Source: Paracoccaceae bacterium (lineage in GTDB: Bacteria; Pseudomonadota; Alphaproteobacteria; Rhodobacterales; Rhodobacteraceae). Taken from it: a stretch of DNA of 52,894 bases. Made by a program: the position numbers and the translations under genes. Location: the NCBI GenBank assembly GCA_022822495.1, contig JAJEBQ010000034.1, positions 1 through 52,894 of the forward strand, read 5' to 3'. Each line of letters opens with the position of its first letter. Within the stretch, counting starts at the first letter, position 1. Shown piece by piece: positions 1-9,975 of the stretch. Under the pieces are notes generated by a model. It saw only the letters and a program-made list of their open reading frames with translations, ran no database searches and was not told where the DNA came from.

Positions 1-1107
<1,107 letters not shown>

Positions 1108-1153
1108 ATGATCCAGAAAAAGCTGGGTAAACTTGGGAAAGTGTTTTCTTTTG

Positions 1154-1270
1154 GTTTGGTGGTTATAGCGCGAGTGAAACACCAGATTCCATTCCGAACT
1201 CCATGGTTAAGCACCGTTGCGCCGATTGTACTGCGTCTTAAGGCGTGGGAGAGTAGGTCGCTGCCAAACT
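1154..1270 (+). rRNA. rrf: 5S ribosomal RNA
   Basis: A 117-nt 5S rRNA begins with 'gtttggtggt', which pairs with the 3' terminal 'gctgccaaac'. The conserved core 'cgaactcc' and 'gggagagtaggtcgctgcc' are present. It follows the 23S gene by about 46 bases, as expected for a bacterial rRNA operon. Confidence 0.96.
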
Positions 1271-1329
1271 TAAAGAAAACATGTTTTGTTGCATTAACAA
1301 TTCAAGGTACAAGAGATTAGACTTACTGA

Positions 1330-1413
<84 letters not shown>

Positions 1414-1589
1414 CAAATTATTCACCTATGTCACCAACGGTTGTGCTATAAATGCTGATATGAGACTATGAAAGAATCCATTTTTGGAGATAGATTGGCT
1501 CTCGATATTGGGGACAGAAAGACCTATTTTTGGCCCAAATCCAGAGATCAATAAGGGGGGGGGGATTTTCAGGTCACCTCAACACCTCA

Positions 1590-1790
1590 TCAAATGTCTA
1601 CAAAAAATTCCAAAATACCCTGATCCTCCTGCCGGGTCTGACGATAAGCTCTAAAATCATCTCTTTTAACCTCGTTCAATACATGCTTGAAGTTGTCGTA
1701 CAGAGTCATCAGGTTCCATTCTCCACGACACTTGATAAGCCCCCGCATCAGAAAATATTCAAGGGTCTTCCCCTGTTTTAGGGTGTGGAC
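1590..1790 (-). pseudogene. Transposase C-terminal remnant
   Basis: Reading the minus strand gives about 65 codons ending at a TGA (1590-1592) with the segment FLMRGLIKCRGEWNLMTLYD, followed by a basic tail. This pattern (LRGL.K.RGEW.L..L..N) is typical of the C-terminus of IS1182/IS5-type DDE transposases. Upstream on the coding strand the frame meets a stop (TGA at 1791-1793), so the catalytic part is gone. No terminal inverted repeats could be paired. A run of ten G lies just beyond it (1555-1564). The family assignment is from pattern memory and is tentative. The remaining bases between the tRNA and 1590 hold nothing else recognisable. Confidence 0.5.
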
Positions 1791-1859
1791 TCAATTTACT
1801 ACTTTAACCATGTCACGTAGCAAAAGACTGTTACTATCAATGGCAAAAAGGATAATATT

Positions 1860-2072
1860 ATGGAAACGAATGTTACCATTGGCCCTTCTTCTGAGGTGAA
1901 TGGACACAGTGGAATTTATTTGAGTATAAATGTTCACCATATGCTTTTGAATTTAGCTGATGGATATGGCAGTGAGCAAAGTATTAATTTTCTTAATGAT
2001 TGTTGGAAACTTTCAATTTCAGAATCTAAAAGTATTATTGAGAATGTGATTAACCTAGGGCTCAAATTATGA
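1860..2072 (+). CDS. Small hypothetical protein, first gene of a three-gene operon
   Basis: A 70-residue product with no recognised domain. The C-terminal half (from about residue 30) is predicted mostly helical. The start is supported by an AAGGA ribosome-binding motif seven bases upstream. Its TGA stop overlaps the ATG of the next gene (ATGA), indicating translational coupling. It is AT-rich and lies in a patch of mobile-element debris downstream of tRNA-fMet. Function unknown; it may act with the following two genes. Confidence 0.5.
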   Translation: METNVTIGPSSEVNGHSGIYLSINVHHMLLNLADGYGSEQSINFLNDCWKLSISESKSIIENVINLGLKL

Positions 2073-2659
2073 TTGGGGGTGACATTAATCCTAATTCGTC
2101 CTTACAAGGAAAAGGATGTCAGCACCCCAACAATTCATTTCATATTGGGAAAGAAGTGATTGAAACGTATACAGTCAATTCCAACCTCGGAGCCTCTAAT
2201 AGGAAAAACACACAAAATACTCCAGTTCAAAGTGACCAAATTAATCAAAGCCAATATTTGCAGCCTGATTTAGTTAACTTTCCAGATGTCAATTTTATTA
2301 AACCACCATCTTCATTCAATCCTATATCTGAATGGGAAGGGTATATAGACAGCATAGAGGGAAGTGAGTTTACTGTTAAAATGGTTAATTTAGAATCAAA
2401 AATAGAAATACCTACAGATCTTGCTACCTTTTCAATGGAAGATGTTAGTGAAGACGATAGGCATTTGGTAAAAGAAGGTGCAATAATTCGATGGGTAATA
2501 GGGTATGAGCGGTTGATTTCCGGACAGGTAAGAAAAATTTCAGTATTACACCTTAGAAGATTACCAGTCCATTCAGATAAAGATTATGAAAGGGCATTAA
2601 TTAGGGCGAGGGAACTTCTTGATGGAATAAATTGGGAATATGCTCCCAAATCCAGATGA
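2069..2659 (+). CDS. Hypothetical protein with C-terminal beta-rich domain, metallohydrolase partner
   Basis: A 196-residue protein. Residues 1-80 are polar and low in complexity (rich in N, Q, S). From about residue 88 a compact domain starts with EWEGYIDSIEGSEFTVKM and continues through alternating beta-like segments (AIIRWVIGYER, RKISVLHLRRLP), followed by a short helix. This resembles a widespread uncharacterised small beta-barrel family found next to metallo-hydrolases; I know no function for it. It overlaps the genes on both sides (4 nt upstream, 20 nt downstream), so the three were once one operon. With its partner broken it may be an orphan. Confidence 0.55.
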   Translation: MIGGDINPNSSLQGKGCQHPNNSFHIGKEVIETYTVNSNLGASNRKNTQNTPVQSDQINQSQYLQPDLVNFPDVNFIKPPSSFNPISEWEGYIDSIEGSEFTVKMVNLESKIEIPTDLATFSMEDVSEDDRHLVKEGAIIRWVIGYERLISGQVRKISVLHLRRLPVHSDKDYERALIRARELLDGINWEYAPKSR

Positions 2660-3720
2660 AATTGAGGTTTCAGTATTGGTCCTGGATATGGTGAATGTAT
2701 TGTTGTCCATGTTGGGGCTGGAAAATGGGCAAGTATAGATTCTTGTTTAAATCGTGAAGGTATTCCTGCCTCCCTGTCTTATTTAAGACGATTGGGAGTA
2801 TCGGTTGAAAAAGATGTAATTTCAGTGAGCCAAGCCATTGGCATGATGATCATATAAAAGGATTAGCCGAAACGATTTATGCCTGCAAATCTGCAAAATT
2901 CATTTTATCTTCAGTATGAAACAATAAAGAATTTGTTGCATTTTTATTTACGCATGGATACCACTCTGTAGAAAAAATTGGTACTAGGGAGACAGAAATT
3001 ATTCGCTGTCTGGAAACAATTAAGAAGTCAGGTAGGAGTTCCAGATTCCTTTCAGAAGAAACAATCGTATTTGAATTTGATCAAAATGAATTAAACCATG
3101 GTATGCGTATTGAATTAAGAACACTTTCGCCATCGGGAAAACAGTTTGAGGATTTCCTCCATCGTCTTGGAATATTTTCTGAATTAAGTAAAGGACAAAC
3201 AAAAGTGCGGATTTCTGATCCATCACCAAATGCTCTTTCTGTGGCGATGCTGCTGACTATTGGAGATCAATCTGTTTTATTTGGTGCTGATTTAGAAGAA
3301 AGTAATGCCCTACTTGAGGGGTGTAATGCCGTACTAGAACACTACCAGCGTAAAATACCCTCACATATTTTCAAAATCCCTCATCATAGTTCAAGAAATG
3401 CTCATAATGAACAAGTTTGGAATGTGATGGTGAAAAAACCATCATGGTCAGTTGTAGCACCTTGGATAAGGGGAAATGGAAAACTTCCAAATGAGGCTGA
3501 CATAAAACGATTAAAGAAATTTTCTGATTATTGTTATATTACCAGCAACAGGCAGGAGAAAATAAAGAAGAAATATAGCCGTGAGGTAATAAAATTTGCC
3601 AAGACATCAGGATATGATTTGGATACTTCTATCTTAATGGATGGTTATGTCACTTTAAGATGGACTGCAGGTTCATTTAAACCTAAGGTGGAAGGTGTTG
3701 GTTCAGCAACAGCTGTATAG
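2640..3720 (+). pseudogene. ComEC-like MBL-fold metallohydrolase, frameshifted
   Basis: The ancestral protein can be followed through three frames. It starts with ATG at 2640 (MLPNPDEIEVSV), loses one base near 2681, and continues as GPGYGECIVVHVGAGKWASI. It loses another base near 2825, then reads SHWHDDHIKGLAETIYACK, which carries the HxHxDH metal-binding motif. A TGA at 2917-2919 interrupts the same frame. The longest surviving part, with a possible internal start at 3103, contains VLFGADLE and the FKIPHHSS motif typical of ComEC/Rec2-type metallo-beta-lactamase folds. The reading frame resumes to a normal stop at 3718-3720. The intact enzyme would have been about 360 residues. The 205-residue C-terminal part alone lacks the metal site and is probably non-functional. 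Confidence 0.75.
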
Positions 3721-3727
3721 TAATTTT

Positions 3728-5362
3728 ATGACTCATACCGTAGCAGAAATCGCAATCCACTCTTTGATAAAGAATAAAATTGAGTATCTATACTGTTTAC
3801 CCGGCGTACAAAATGACCCTTTTTTTGATACATTATACGATCACACTGATAAAATTACTCCGATAGTAGCACGCCATGAGCAGGGGGCAGCATATATGGC
3901 TACTGGAGCTTCCTTGGCAACAGGGAATGTCAAAGTTTTCTGTGTCGTCCCTGGACCTGGTTTCCTAAACACAACAGCTGCATTAAGCACAGCTTTTGGA
4001 GTTAATGCGCAGGTTTTAGGAATTATTGGGCAAATACCCGTAGATGCTATTGGCAAGGGACATGGTTTGCTGCATGAAATTCCAAACCAGCTGGAGATTT
4101 TATCAAGTCTTACAAAATTTGCCAATCGCATTACCAGCGGATTAAACGCAAGGGAAGTTTTAGACCAGGCCTTCAACTCTATGCAAACCGGTCGCCCTCA
4201 ACCCTCGGGAATTGAAATTCCAATGGATGTGTGGAACAATATAGTTCAGGGCAATGAAGCATCAGAAACCCGATCATCACATATTCCTGTTGACCTTGAT
4301 CAAATAGACCAAGCGAAAGAAATTTTATCCCGGGCCAAGACACCGATGATCGTTGTTGGTAGCGGAGCACAAAAGCACAGTTTGTTAATAAGAAGGTTAG
4401 TTGACATGCTTGCAGCGCCTATCTTGTCATACCGTAATGGCCAGGGAGTTGTACCTGCAAATCACCCTTTAAAAATTAATTTGCCAGTGGGGTATGATCT
4501 TTGGCGGGATGTGGATGTGGTCTTGGGGTTAGGGACTAGGTTGCAAAGCCAAGTTTACGATTGGGGCCAAGATGGTGACCTTAAAATTATTCATATAGAT
4601 ATTGATAAAACCCAACTGAATAGGAGTGCCAAAACTGATGTGGCTATCCATTCTGATTTGGAGCATGCCTTGCCAGAATTAATCAAGGCTCTGGAGGGTC
4701 ATGAGATCAAAAGGGAAGATTGGATCCGAAAAGTTAAGGAAACTTCCGCAAGGAGATGGAAGGAAATACGCCAAAAATTAACACCACAAATTGCTTACCT
4801 GGAGGCCATTAGAGAAAATTTGCCAAAAGAAGGTATTTTCGTGGATGAACTTACCCAAGTGGGCTACGTCTCAAGATTTGCCTATCAGACTTATCTGCCA
4901 AGAACATATATTTCTACAGGTTATCAGGGTACCTTGGGTTATGGCTTTCCTACAGCTTTGGGGGTAGCACATGAAAGAAGAGATGTACCGGTTGTAACAA
5001 TATCTGGGGATGGAGGAGCTTTGGTTGGATTAAGTGAGCTTGCAACAGCAGTTAAATATAATATTCCACTTACAACCATCGTGTTTAACGATAACGCCTA
5101 TGGTAATGTTCAACACTTCCAGCGAGATGAATATGATGGTCGAATAATTGCTACCGACCTCACCAGCCCAGATTTTGTAAAATACGCCGAAGCTTTTGGC
5201 GTACGGGGCATGAGGACGCAATCGCCCACCGGTTTAAAGAAGCTACTTAAAGAGGCAATCAACCATGATGGTCCATGCATTATTGAAGTGGAAGTAGGTG
5301 TTTTTCCTAGCCCGTGGGAATTTCTGGTATTCCCAAAAGCAAGAGGTAAATGCAAATCTTAA
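3728..5362 (+). CDS. Thiamine pyrophosphate-dependent enzyme (acetolactate synthase-like)
   Basis: A 544-residue member of the acetolactate synthase / benzoylformate decarboxylase superfamily. The N-terminal PYR domain has the cofactor-activating glutamate in ARHEQGAAYMATG (near residue 50). A central DHBP/Rossmann-like domain follows, and the C-terminal PP domain carries the TPP/Mg2+ motif GDGGALVGLSEL...NDNAYGN. A start 33 bases upstream is possible, but MTHTVAEIAIHSL is the usual family N-terminus. The true substrate is unknown: the family includes synthases, decarboxylases and lyases, and there is no small regulatory subunit or branched-chain gene nearby. It starts eight bases after the broken metallohydrolase. 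Confidence 0.85.
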   Translation: MTHTVAEIAIHSLIKNKIEYLYCLPGVQNDPFFDTLYDHTDKITPIVARHEQGAAYMATGASLATGNVKVFCVVPGPGFLNTTAALSTAFGVNAQVLGIIGQIPVDAIGKGHGLLHEIPNQLEILSSLTKFANRITSGLNAREVLDQAFNSMQTGRPQPSGIEIPMDVWNNIVQGNEASETRSSHIPVDLDQIDQAKEILSRAKTPMIVVGSGAQKHSLLIRRLVDMLAAPILSYRNGQGVVPANHPLKINLPVGYDLWRDVDVVLGLGTRLQSQVYDWGQDGDLKIIHIDIDKTQLNRSAKTDVAIHSDLEHALPELIKALEGHEIKREDWIRKVKETSARRWKEIRQKLTPQIAYLEAIRENLPKEGIFVDELTQVGYVSRFAYQTYLPRTYISTGYQGTLGYGFPTALGVAHERRDVPVVTISGDGGALVGLSELATAVKYNIPLTTIVFNDNAYGNVQHFQRDEYDGRIIATDLTSPDFVKYAEAFGVRGMRTQSPTGLKKLLKEAINHDGPCIIEVEVGVFPSPWEFLVFPKARGKCKS

Positions 5363-5429
5363 AAGTGATCAGTATTTAATTTTCAAAACTAAAATTCGAT
5401 ACTTGTCAAAAGTATAATCTCTACTAGTT

Positions 5430-6296
5430 ATGGTGATTATGAAATTACCATTTAGAAAATCACAAGATAAGGTGACCTCAAAAAAGAAACGTCGAGGGAT
5501 AAAACTGCCATTCAAGAAATCCAAACCGGTTGTATCTGTTATAAGACTTGAGGGAGTCATTCTATCGGGGGGAAGAATGCGGCAGTCGCAACTTAGTGAT
5601 GAAAGTGTTGCACCATTTGTCGAAAAAGCCTTTGTTAGGGGAAAGCCTGTCGCGATAGCCCTGATTGTAAATTCACCTGGTGGATCGCCTGTGCAGAGTT
5701 CTCTTATAGCAGCCAGAATAATTCGTTTGTCCAAGGAAAAGGATATACCGGTTTATACCTTTGTCGAGGATGTTGCTGCTTCGGGTGGATATTGGTTAGC
5801 AGCAATCGGAGATGAGATTTATGCGGACGAAAACTCCATTGTTGGTTCAATTGGAGTAATTTCTGCCTCGTTTGGTTTTAATGAACTGCTGGAAAAAATG
5901 GGTGTTGAGAGAAGAGTACATACTTCTGGTGACGAAAAAAGTATTCTTGATCCCTTTCTCCCGGAGAATCCAGAAGATGTAGAAAAATTGAAAGAAATTC
6001 AGCACGAAATTCATCAAAATTTCATTGACTATGTTTCCGAGAGAAGAAAAGAAAAAGTTCAAGATGATTTGGCCTTTACTGGGAGATTCTGGACGGGTAA
6101 AAAAGCCATGGAAATTGGGTTGGTTGACCAGATAGGTCATATGGTCCCTGTCATGAAAGAAAAATTTGGGGATAAAGTCAAATTTAATTTCTATGCTAAA
6201 AAGAAGAAATTTTTATCTTCACTAAGTGCCCAGATAACCGGTTCTTTCCTGGATAATGTCAAAGTGCATTCCCTTTGGGAAAAATACAATCTTTAG
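5430..6296 (+). CDS. Signal-peptide-peptidase-like serine protease (S49 family)
   Basis: A 288-residue short-form S49 peptidase. The catalytic serine lies in VAASGGYWLA (near residue 114), preceded by the oxyanion region VNSPGGSPVQS. The lysine of the Ser-Lys dyad is expected in the region after SIVGSIGVIS, in the segment reading SGDEKS. The N-terminus is very basic (KKKRRGIKLPFKK) and lacks a clear hydrophobic signal anchor, so location is uncertain. S49 enzymes degrade leftover signal peptides or act on membrane proteins. ATG at 5430 or the in-frame ATG at 5439 are both possible starts. Confidence 0.9.
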   Translation: MVIMKLPFRKSQDKVTSKKKRRGIKLPFKKSKPVVSVIRLEGVILSGGRMRQSQLSDESVAPFVEKAFVRGKPVAIALIVNSPGGSPVQSSLIAARIIRLSKEKDIPVYTFVEDVAASGGYWLAAIGDEIYADENSIVGSIGVISASFGFNELLEKMGVERRVHTSGDEKSILDPFLPENPEDVEKLKEIQHEIHQNFIDYVSERRKEKVQDDLAFTGRFWTGKKAMEIGLVDQIGHMVPVMKEKFGDKVKFNFYAKKKKFLSSLSAQITGSFLDNVKVHSLWEKYNL

Positions 6297-6314
6297 CAAA
6301 AGATAATTCTCCTG

Positions 6315-6365
6315 TTGGAAATTAATTTTCCAAGAATTGTAGACAGTGAGCCTCACATTGAGGCT
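6315..6365. terminator. Paired hairpins between convergent units
   Basis: Two perfect inverted repeats follow the S49 gene: TTGGAAA/TTTCCAA (6315-6333) and AGCCTCA/TGAGGCT with a 3-nt loop (6349-6365). They lie between the forward peptidase gene and the reverse-strand RTX remnant, where a bidirectional terminator would be expected. The T-tracts are weak. Confidence 0.4.
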
Positions 6366-6408
6366 TGGTATTACTTTGTTACCAGTATTTAATTTTTAAC
6401 TTTTGAAG

Positions 6409-7105
6409 TCAAATACCATCGACTGCTTCAGGAGTTGCATAAAAGTTAAAATCATTAGCATCCAAATCACTGCGATTTAAATTTTCCAATGTTATGGTGC
6501 CTCTCTCGTGGTCGGAAAGGTCTATAACCCATTATCTCCCTCTTGCCTCATAACAAGTGAATCAAAATTCACTGAATAGAAACAACTGAGGTCTATCACG
6601 TCCTCGCTGATGATAAAATCAGTTATCGTGTCATTTTCAAACTCTTTAAAAAAGACAAAAGTGTCAGCACCTGCTCCACCAGTGAGTTTGTCTTTTCCCT
6701 CACCACCAAACATGGTGTCGTTACCGTCACCACCAGTAATCTCATCATCATCATCACTCGAAAGCAGGTATAATTTTCTACCTTCATTGTTGCCGTTTCG
6801 GTTTTTCCAGTAGGCAACGCAAAAATATCCGAAGTTAAATCATCCGGGGTTATATCAGCAAGGGTTATGGTTCCGCCACCCCACGAGGTCAGGTCAATGT
6901 TTCGAACCCATTCCATCTGAGTTGGTAGTAATTATCTTTTGCAATTCTTCCCAAGTGATGGCACTTGTACTCAGACCTGTCAAATCAAGAACATCATTAC
7001 CCGTTCTAAAATCGGTAATAGGATCGTTATGAAGGTTTAAATTCAGAAAATTTAATGTTAATTTCTCTTCGGCAGGAGGATCTAACGACTTAAATTCCCC
7101 AAAAA
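6409..7105 (-). pseudogene. RTX / haemolysin-type calcium-binding protein remnant
   Basis: On the minus strand, three frames together encode the end of an RTX protein. Upstream is DPITDFRTGNDVLDLTGLS with SAITWEELQKII. Next is RNIDLTSWGGGTITLADI, continuing as TPDDLTSDIFALP. Then comes the nonapeptide repeat block MFGGEGKDKLTGGAGADTFVF followed by NDTITDFIISEDVIDL, and finally VIDLSDHERGTITLENLN, ending at a TGA (6409-6411). The GGxGxD repeats bind calcium in secreted type I substrates such as serralysins and bacteriocin-like toxins. At least three frame changes separate the pieces and no start or catalytic domain remains, so the gene is dead. The sequence was probably a larger secreted protein. 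Confidence 0.75.
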
Positions 7106-7156
7106 TTGCGCAAGAGGGGAACTCCTCGTTTTTAGCAATCTTAAAAAGTGATCAAG

Positions 7157-7954
7157 ATGAACAAACGCACTTCAAATAAAACAGCCCTCATTACTGGTGG
7201 TGCTATTAGGCTAGGTCGGGCGATTGCTCTGACCTTGGCAGAAAGAGGGTATGATATCGCTCTTCACTATAACAGTTCAGAAAAGGAGGCAGTAGCTTTG
7301 GCAGAAACTCTTTCCCGCAATGGCACAAAAACTTTTGTCCTGCGAGCGAATTTGCTGAGCCATAATGAAACCACAGGATTGATAGATCGTGCCAGCGAAA
7401 TGCTAGGGAAACCCATTAACTTGTTGATAAACAACGCGTCGATATTTTTTAATGACACCCTAGCTTGTGCTACATTGGAAAGTTGGGACAGGAATATTTC
7501 ATCAAACCTCAGAGCACCCTTCTTTCTGACACAGGCCTTTACCCACCAAGCTCCCAAAGAAAAAATTGATGAAAATGGTGAACCCTTGGCTGAAGGACTA
7601 GTTATCAATATGGTTGATCAAAGGGTACTGAAACCAACCTCCCAGTTTGCTACATATACAATAGCAAAAATGGCACTTTGGTCATTTACTCAAACTGCTG
7701 CAATTGCTTTGGCGCCGGGTATAAGGGTCAACGCCATAGGTCCGGGTCCTACCCTGAAAATGGAGTCACAAACTGCCGAGCATTTTGCCAACCAAAGGTA
7801 TAATACCATTCTGCGGAGGGGGTCAAATCCGAAGGACATTGTAAGTGCCTTGAATTTCTTTATCGATTCACCATCGGTAACGGGTCAACTCATTTGTACC
7901 GATAGTGGACAACACCTTACCTGGAATCCCAAGTATTGGGGTGAAGATTATTGA
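7157..7954 (+). CDS. Short-chain dehydrogenase, pteridine reductase-like
   Basis: A 265-residue SDR. The nucleotide-binding motif TGGAIRLG matches the TGx3RxG variant of pteridine reductases (PTR1/FolM) rather than the classical TGxxxGxG. The catalytic set is D-(12)-Y-x3-K in VDQRVLKPTSQFATYTIAK, with Asp replacing the usual SDR Ser and spaced as in PTR1. It probably reduces dihydropterins or dihydrofolate with NADPH. A folB-like stump follows directly, which fits a pterin role. GTG at 7148 is an alternative start; ATG at 7157 gives the usual short N-terminus before TALITGG. Confidence 0.82.
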   Translation: MNKRTSNKTALITGGAIRLGRAIALTLAERGYDIALHYNSSEKEAVALAETLSRNGTKTFVLRANLLSHNETTGLIDRASEMLGKPINLLINNASIFFNDTLACATLESWDRNISSNLRAPFFLTQAFTHQAPKEKIDENGEPLAEGLVINMVDQRVLKPTSQFATYTIAKMALWSFTQTAAIALAPGIRVNAIGPGPTLKMESQTAEHFANQRYNTILRRGSNPKDIVSALNFFIDSPSVTGQLICTDSGQHLTWNPKYWGEDY

Positions 7955-7958
7955 TTTA

Positions 7959-8090
7959 ATGCAAAATTATAAACCATCAATTGTTAGAATCCTGATTCAT
8001 AATATCTTCCTTGAAAGTCCAGGAATGAATAGACCATGCAGTGAAACACTTTATTATGTTTCTATCGAATTTTCTGGTTTGGGTGTATGA
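7959..8090 (+). pseudogene. Probable folB (dihydroneopterin aldolase) stump
   Basis: A 43-codon frame fills the gap between the SDR and uvrC. Its N-terminus, SIVRILIHNIFLES, looks like the first strand of alphaproteobacterial dihydroneopterin aldolase (xRxFIRDLVLxxRIG), and YYVSIEFS looks like the second strand, but the frame stops there, about 75 residues short of a full FolB. FolB commonly follows this SDR in alphaproteobacteria. Its stop overlaps the uvrC start (ATGA), so it may survive as a translated leader coupling SDR and uvrC. The homology is weak and read by eye. Confidence 0.4.
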
Positions 8091-9955
8091 CCATCGAAGC
8101 CGATTATAAAATAGGTTTGCGAGGTGTGGAGTGTATCCGGCATTATGTCAAAATGTTGGATGGAAGCCCCGGGGTTTATAGGATGCTTGGCACCAAGGGA
8201 GAGGTATTATACGTAGGTAAAGCCAAGAGTCTGAAGAATAGAGTTAGAAGTTATCTAAATCCCCAGGCCCAGGGAAAAAGAATAGAAAGAATGATAAATT
8301 CCACGGCCTCGATGATGTTTTTGACAACCAAAACCGAAACCGAAGCTTTATTACTTGAACAAAATTTAATCAAGCAACTTAAGCCGCACTTTAATGTCCT
8401 CCTGAGAGATGATAAGAGTTTCCCGACTATTTATATTTCAACCGAACATTCTTTTCCTCAAATCAGGAAACATAGAGGCAGAAGGGAGAAAACTGGCAAA
8501 CATTTTGGACCTTTCGCATCTGCTGCTGCCGTAAACAGGACCATCAATCAGTTGCAAAAGGTCTTTCTGATAAGAAATTGTTCAGATTCCATCTTCAACA
8601 ACCGTACACGACCATGCTTGCAATACCAGATCAAAAGGTGCGCCGCACCTTGTGTAGGACTTATAGATGAGAAAAGTTATGCTGAATTGGTCAATGATGC
8701 ACAGAGTTTTTTGCAGGGTAAAACGTCAAGGATTCAACAAAACTTGGCCTCAAAAATGGATTTGGCATCCAAAGCACTGGAATTTGAAAAAGCGGCTGCC
8801 TTGCGAGACAGAATTCAGGCTTTAACACAAATTCAATCTGTCCAAGGTATAAACCCTCAATCAGTTTCGGAAGCTGATGTGGTTGGCTTGTATCTGGAGA
8901 GCGGGCGGGCCTGTGTGCAAGTATTTTTTATTAGGTCACATCAAAATTGGGGGAACAAGTCATTTTTTCTAAATACTGGCGAAGGTGCAGAAGAAGATGA
9001 AATCCTTAAAGCTTTTCTTGGTCAATTTTATACTAACAAGCACCCCCCAAAAGAAATATTGCTGTCGCACCCGATAGAGGATTATGACCCCATGGGAAGT
9101 GTTCTCAGTGAAATCAGGGGTAAGAAAGTTAAACTAACCATTCCCAAAAGAGGAGAGCGGGCACTCCTAATAGAGAATGCTGTGAGGAATGCAAGAGAAT
9201 CACTGAATAGAAAAATGTCCGAGATTACCAGTCAAATTTTGTTGTTTGAAAGCATCTCCGAAAAAATCCGACTTAACGAAATACCCGAAATAATAGAGGT
9301 TTACGATAACTCACACATTCAGGGGGCTTACCAGTATGGAACCATGATATGTTTAGGAAAAGAGGGTTTCCTGAAATCTTCCTATCGGAAATACAAAATA
9401 CGAAATGAACAATTGGCTCCCGGTGATGATTATGGAATGATGCGTGAAGTCTTTACACGTCGTTTCCAAAGATTAATTGATGAAGATCCAGAAAAAACCA
9501 ACCTGTTATGGCCTGACCTGATAATTGTTGATGGCGGACAAGGGCAATTAGCTGCCGCCAAGGAAATACTTGATAGTTTTGGCCTTGATGAAATTGCCAT
9601 CATTAGTGTATCAAAAGGCCTCAATCGCAAGCAGGATACGGAGACAATACATCTGACTGACAAAACCAAGATAAAGTTGGAGAAAAATCACTCCTTGCTA
9701 TTTTTCATTCAAAGGATCAGAGATGAAGCCCACAGGTTTGCCATCGGAACTCATAGAGCAGCTCGAAAAAAAACAGTGAGGAGTTCTTCCCTGGATGATA
9801 TTCCTGGGGTGGGGGCAGGTAGAAAACATGCCTTATTAAATCATTTTGGTTCAGCACAGGAAATAAAAAAAGCTGGTGTGGATGATTTGAAAGCTGTCCG
9901 AGGTATATCAGAAAGTATTGCCAGGAAAATTCATTCCTACTATCATGAGAACTAG
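8087..9955 (+). CDS. uvrC: Excinuclease ABC subunit C
   Basis: UvrC makes both incisions in nucleotide excision repair with UvrA and UvrB. The 622-residue protein has the normal layout. An N-terminal GIY-YIG nuclease starts with DGSPGVYRMLGTKGEVLYVG (about residues 26-45). A UVR UvrB-binding motif follows in KALEFEKAAALRDRIQAL (near 225-245). The RNase H-like 3' nuclease domain contains EVYDNSHIQG and IIVDGGQGQL. The C-terminal helix-hairpin-helix pair is LDDIPGVGAGRKHALL and VRGISESIARKI. The ATG overlaps the preceding small frame. It is followed 20 bases later by pgsA. Confidence 0.98.
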   Translation: MTIEADYKIGLRGVECIRHYVKMLDGSPGVYRMLGTKGEVLYVGKAKSLKNRVRSYLNPQAQGKRIERMINSTASMMFLTTKTETEALLLEQNLIKQLKPHFNVLLRDDKSFPTIYISTEHSFPQIRKHRGRREKTGKHFGPFASAAAVNRTINQLQKVFLIRNCSDSIFNNRTRPCLQYQIKRCAAPCVGLIDEKSYAELVNDAQSFLQGKTSRIQQNLASKMDLASKALEFEKAAALRDRIQALTQIQSVQGINPQSVSEADVVGLYLESGRACVQVFFIRSHQNWGNKSFFLNTGEGAEEDEILKAFLGQFYTNKHPPKEILLSHPIEDYDPMGSVLSEIRGKKVKLTIPKRGERALLIENAVRNARESLNRKMSEITSQILLFESISEKIRLNEIPEIIEVYDNSHIQGAYQYGTMICLGKEGFLKSSYRKYKIRNEQLAPGDDYGMMREVFTRRFQRLIDEDPEKTNLLWPDLIIVDGGQGQLAAAKEILDSFGLDEIAIISVSKGLNRKQDTETIHLTDKTKIKLEKNHSLLFFIQRIRDEAHRFAIGTHRAARKKTVRSSSLDDIPGVGAGRKHALLNHFGSAQEIKKAGVDDLKAVRGISESIARKIHSYYHEN

Positions 9956-9975
9956 ACCATTGAGTATAACTTTAC

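Noticed and set aside
3103-3720. The 205-codon frame as an independent intact gene
   Set aside because: It is the C-terminal half of an MBL hydrolase; the metal-binding half lies directly upstream in broken frames.
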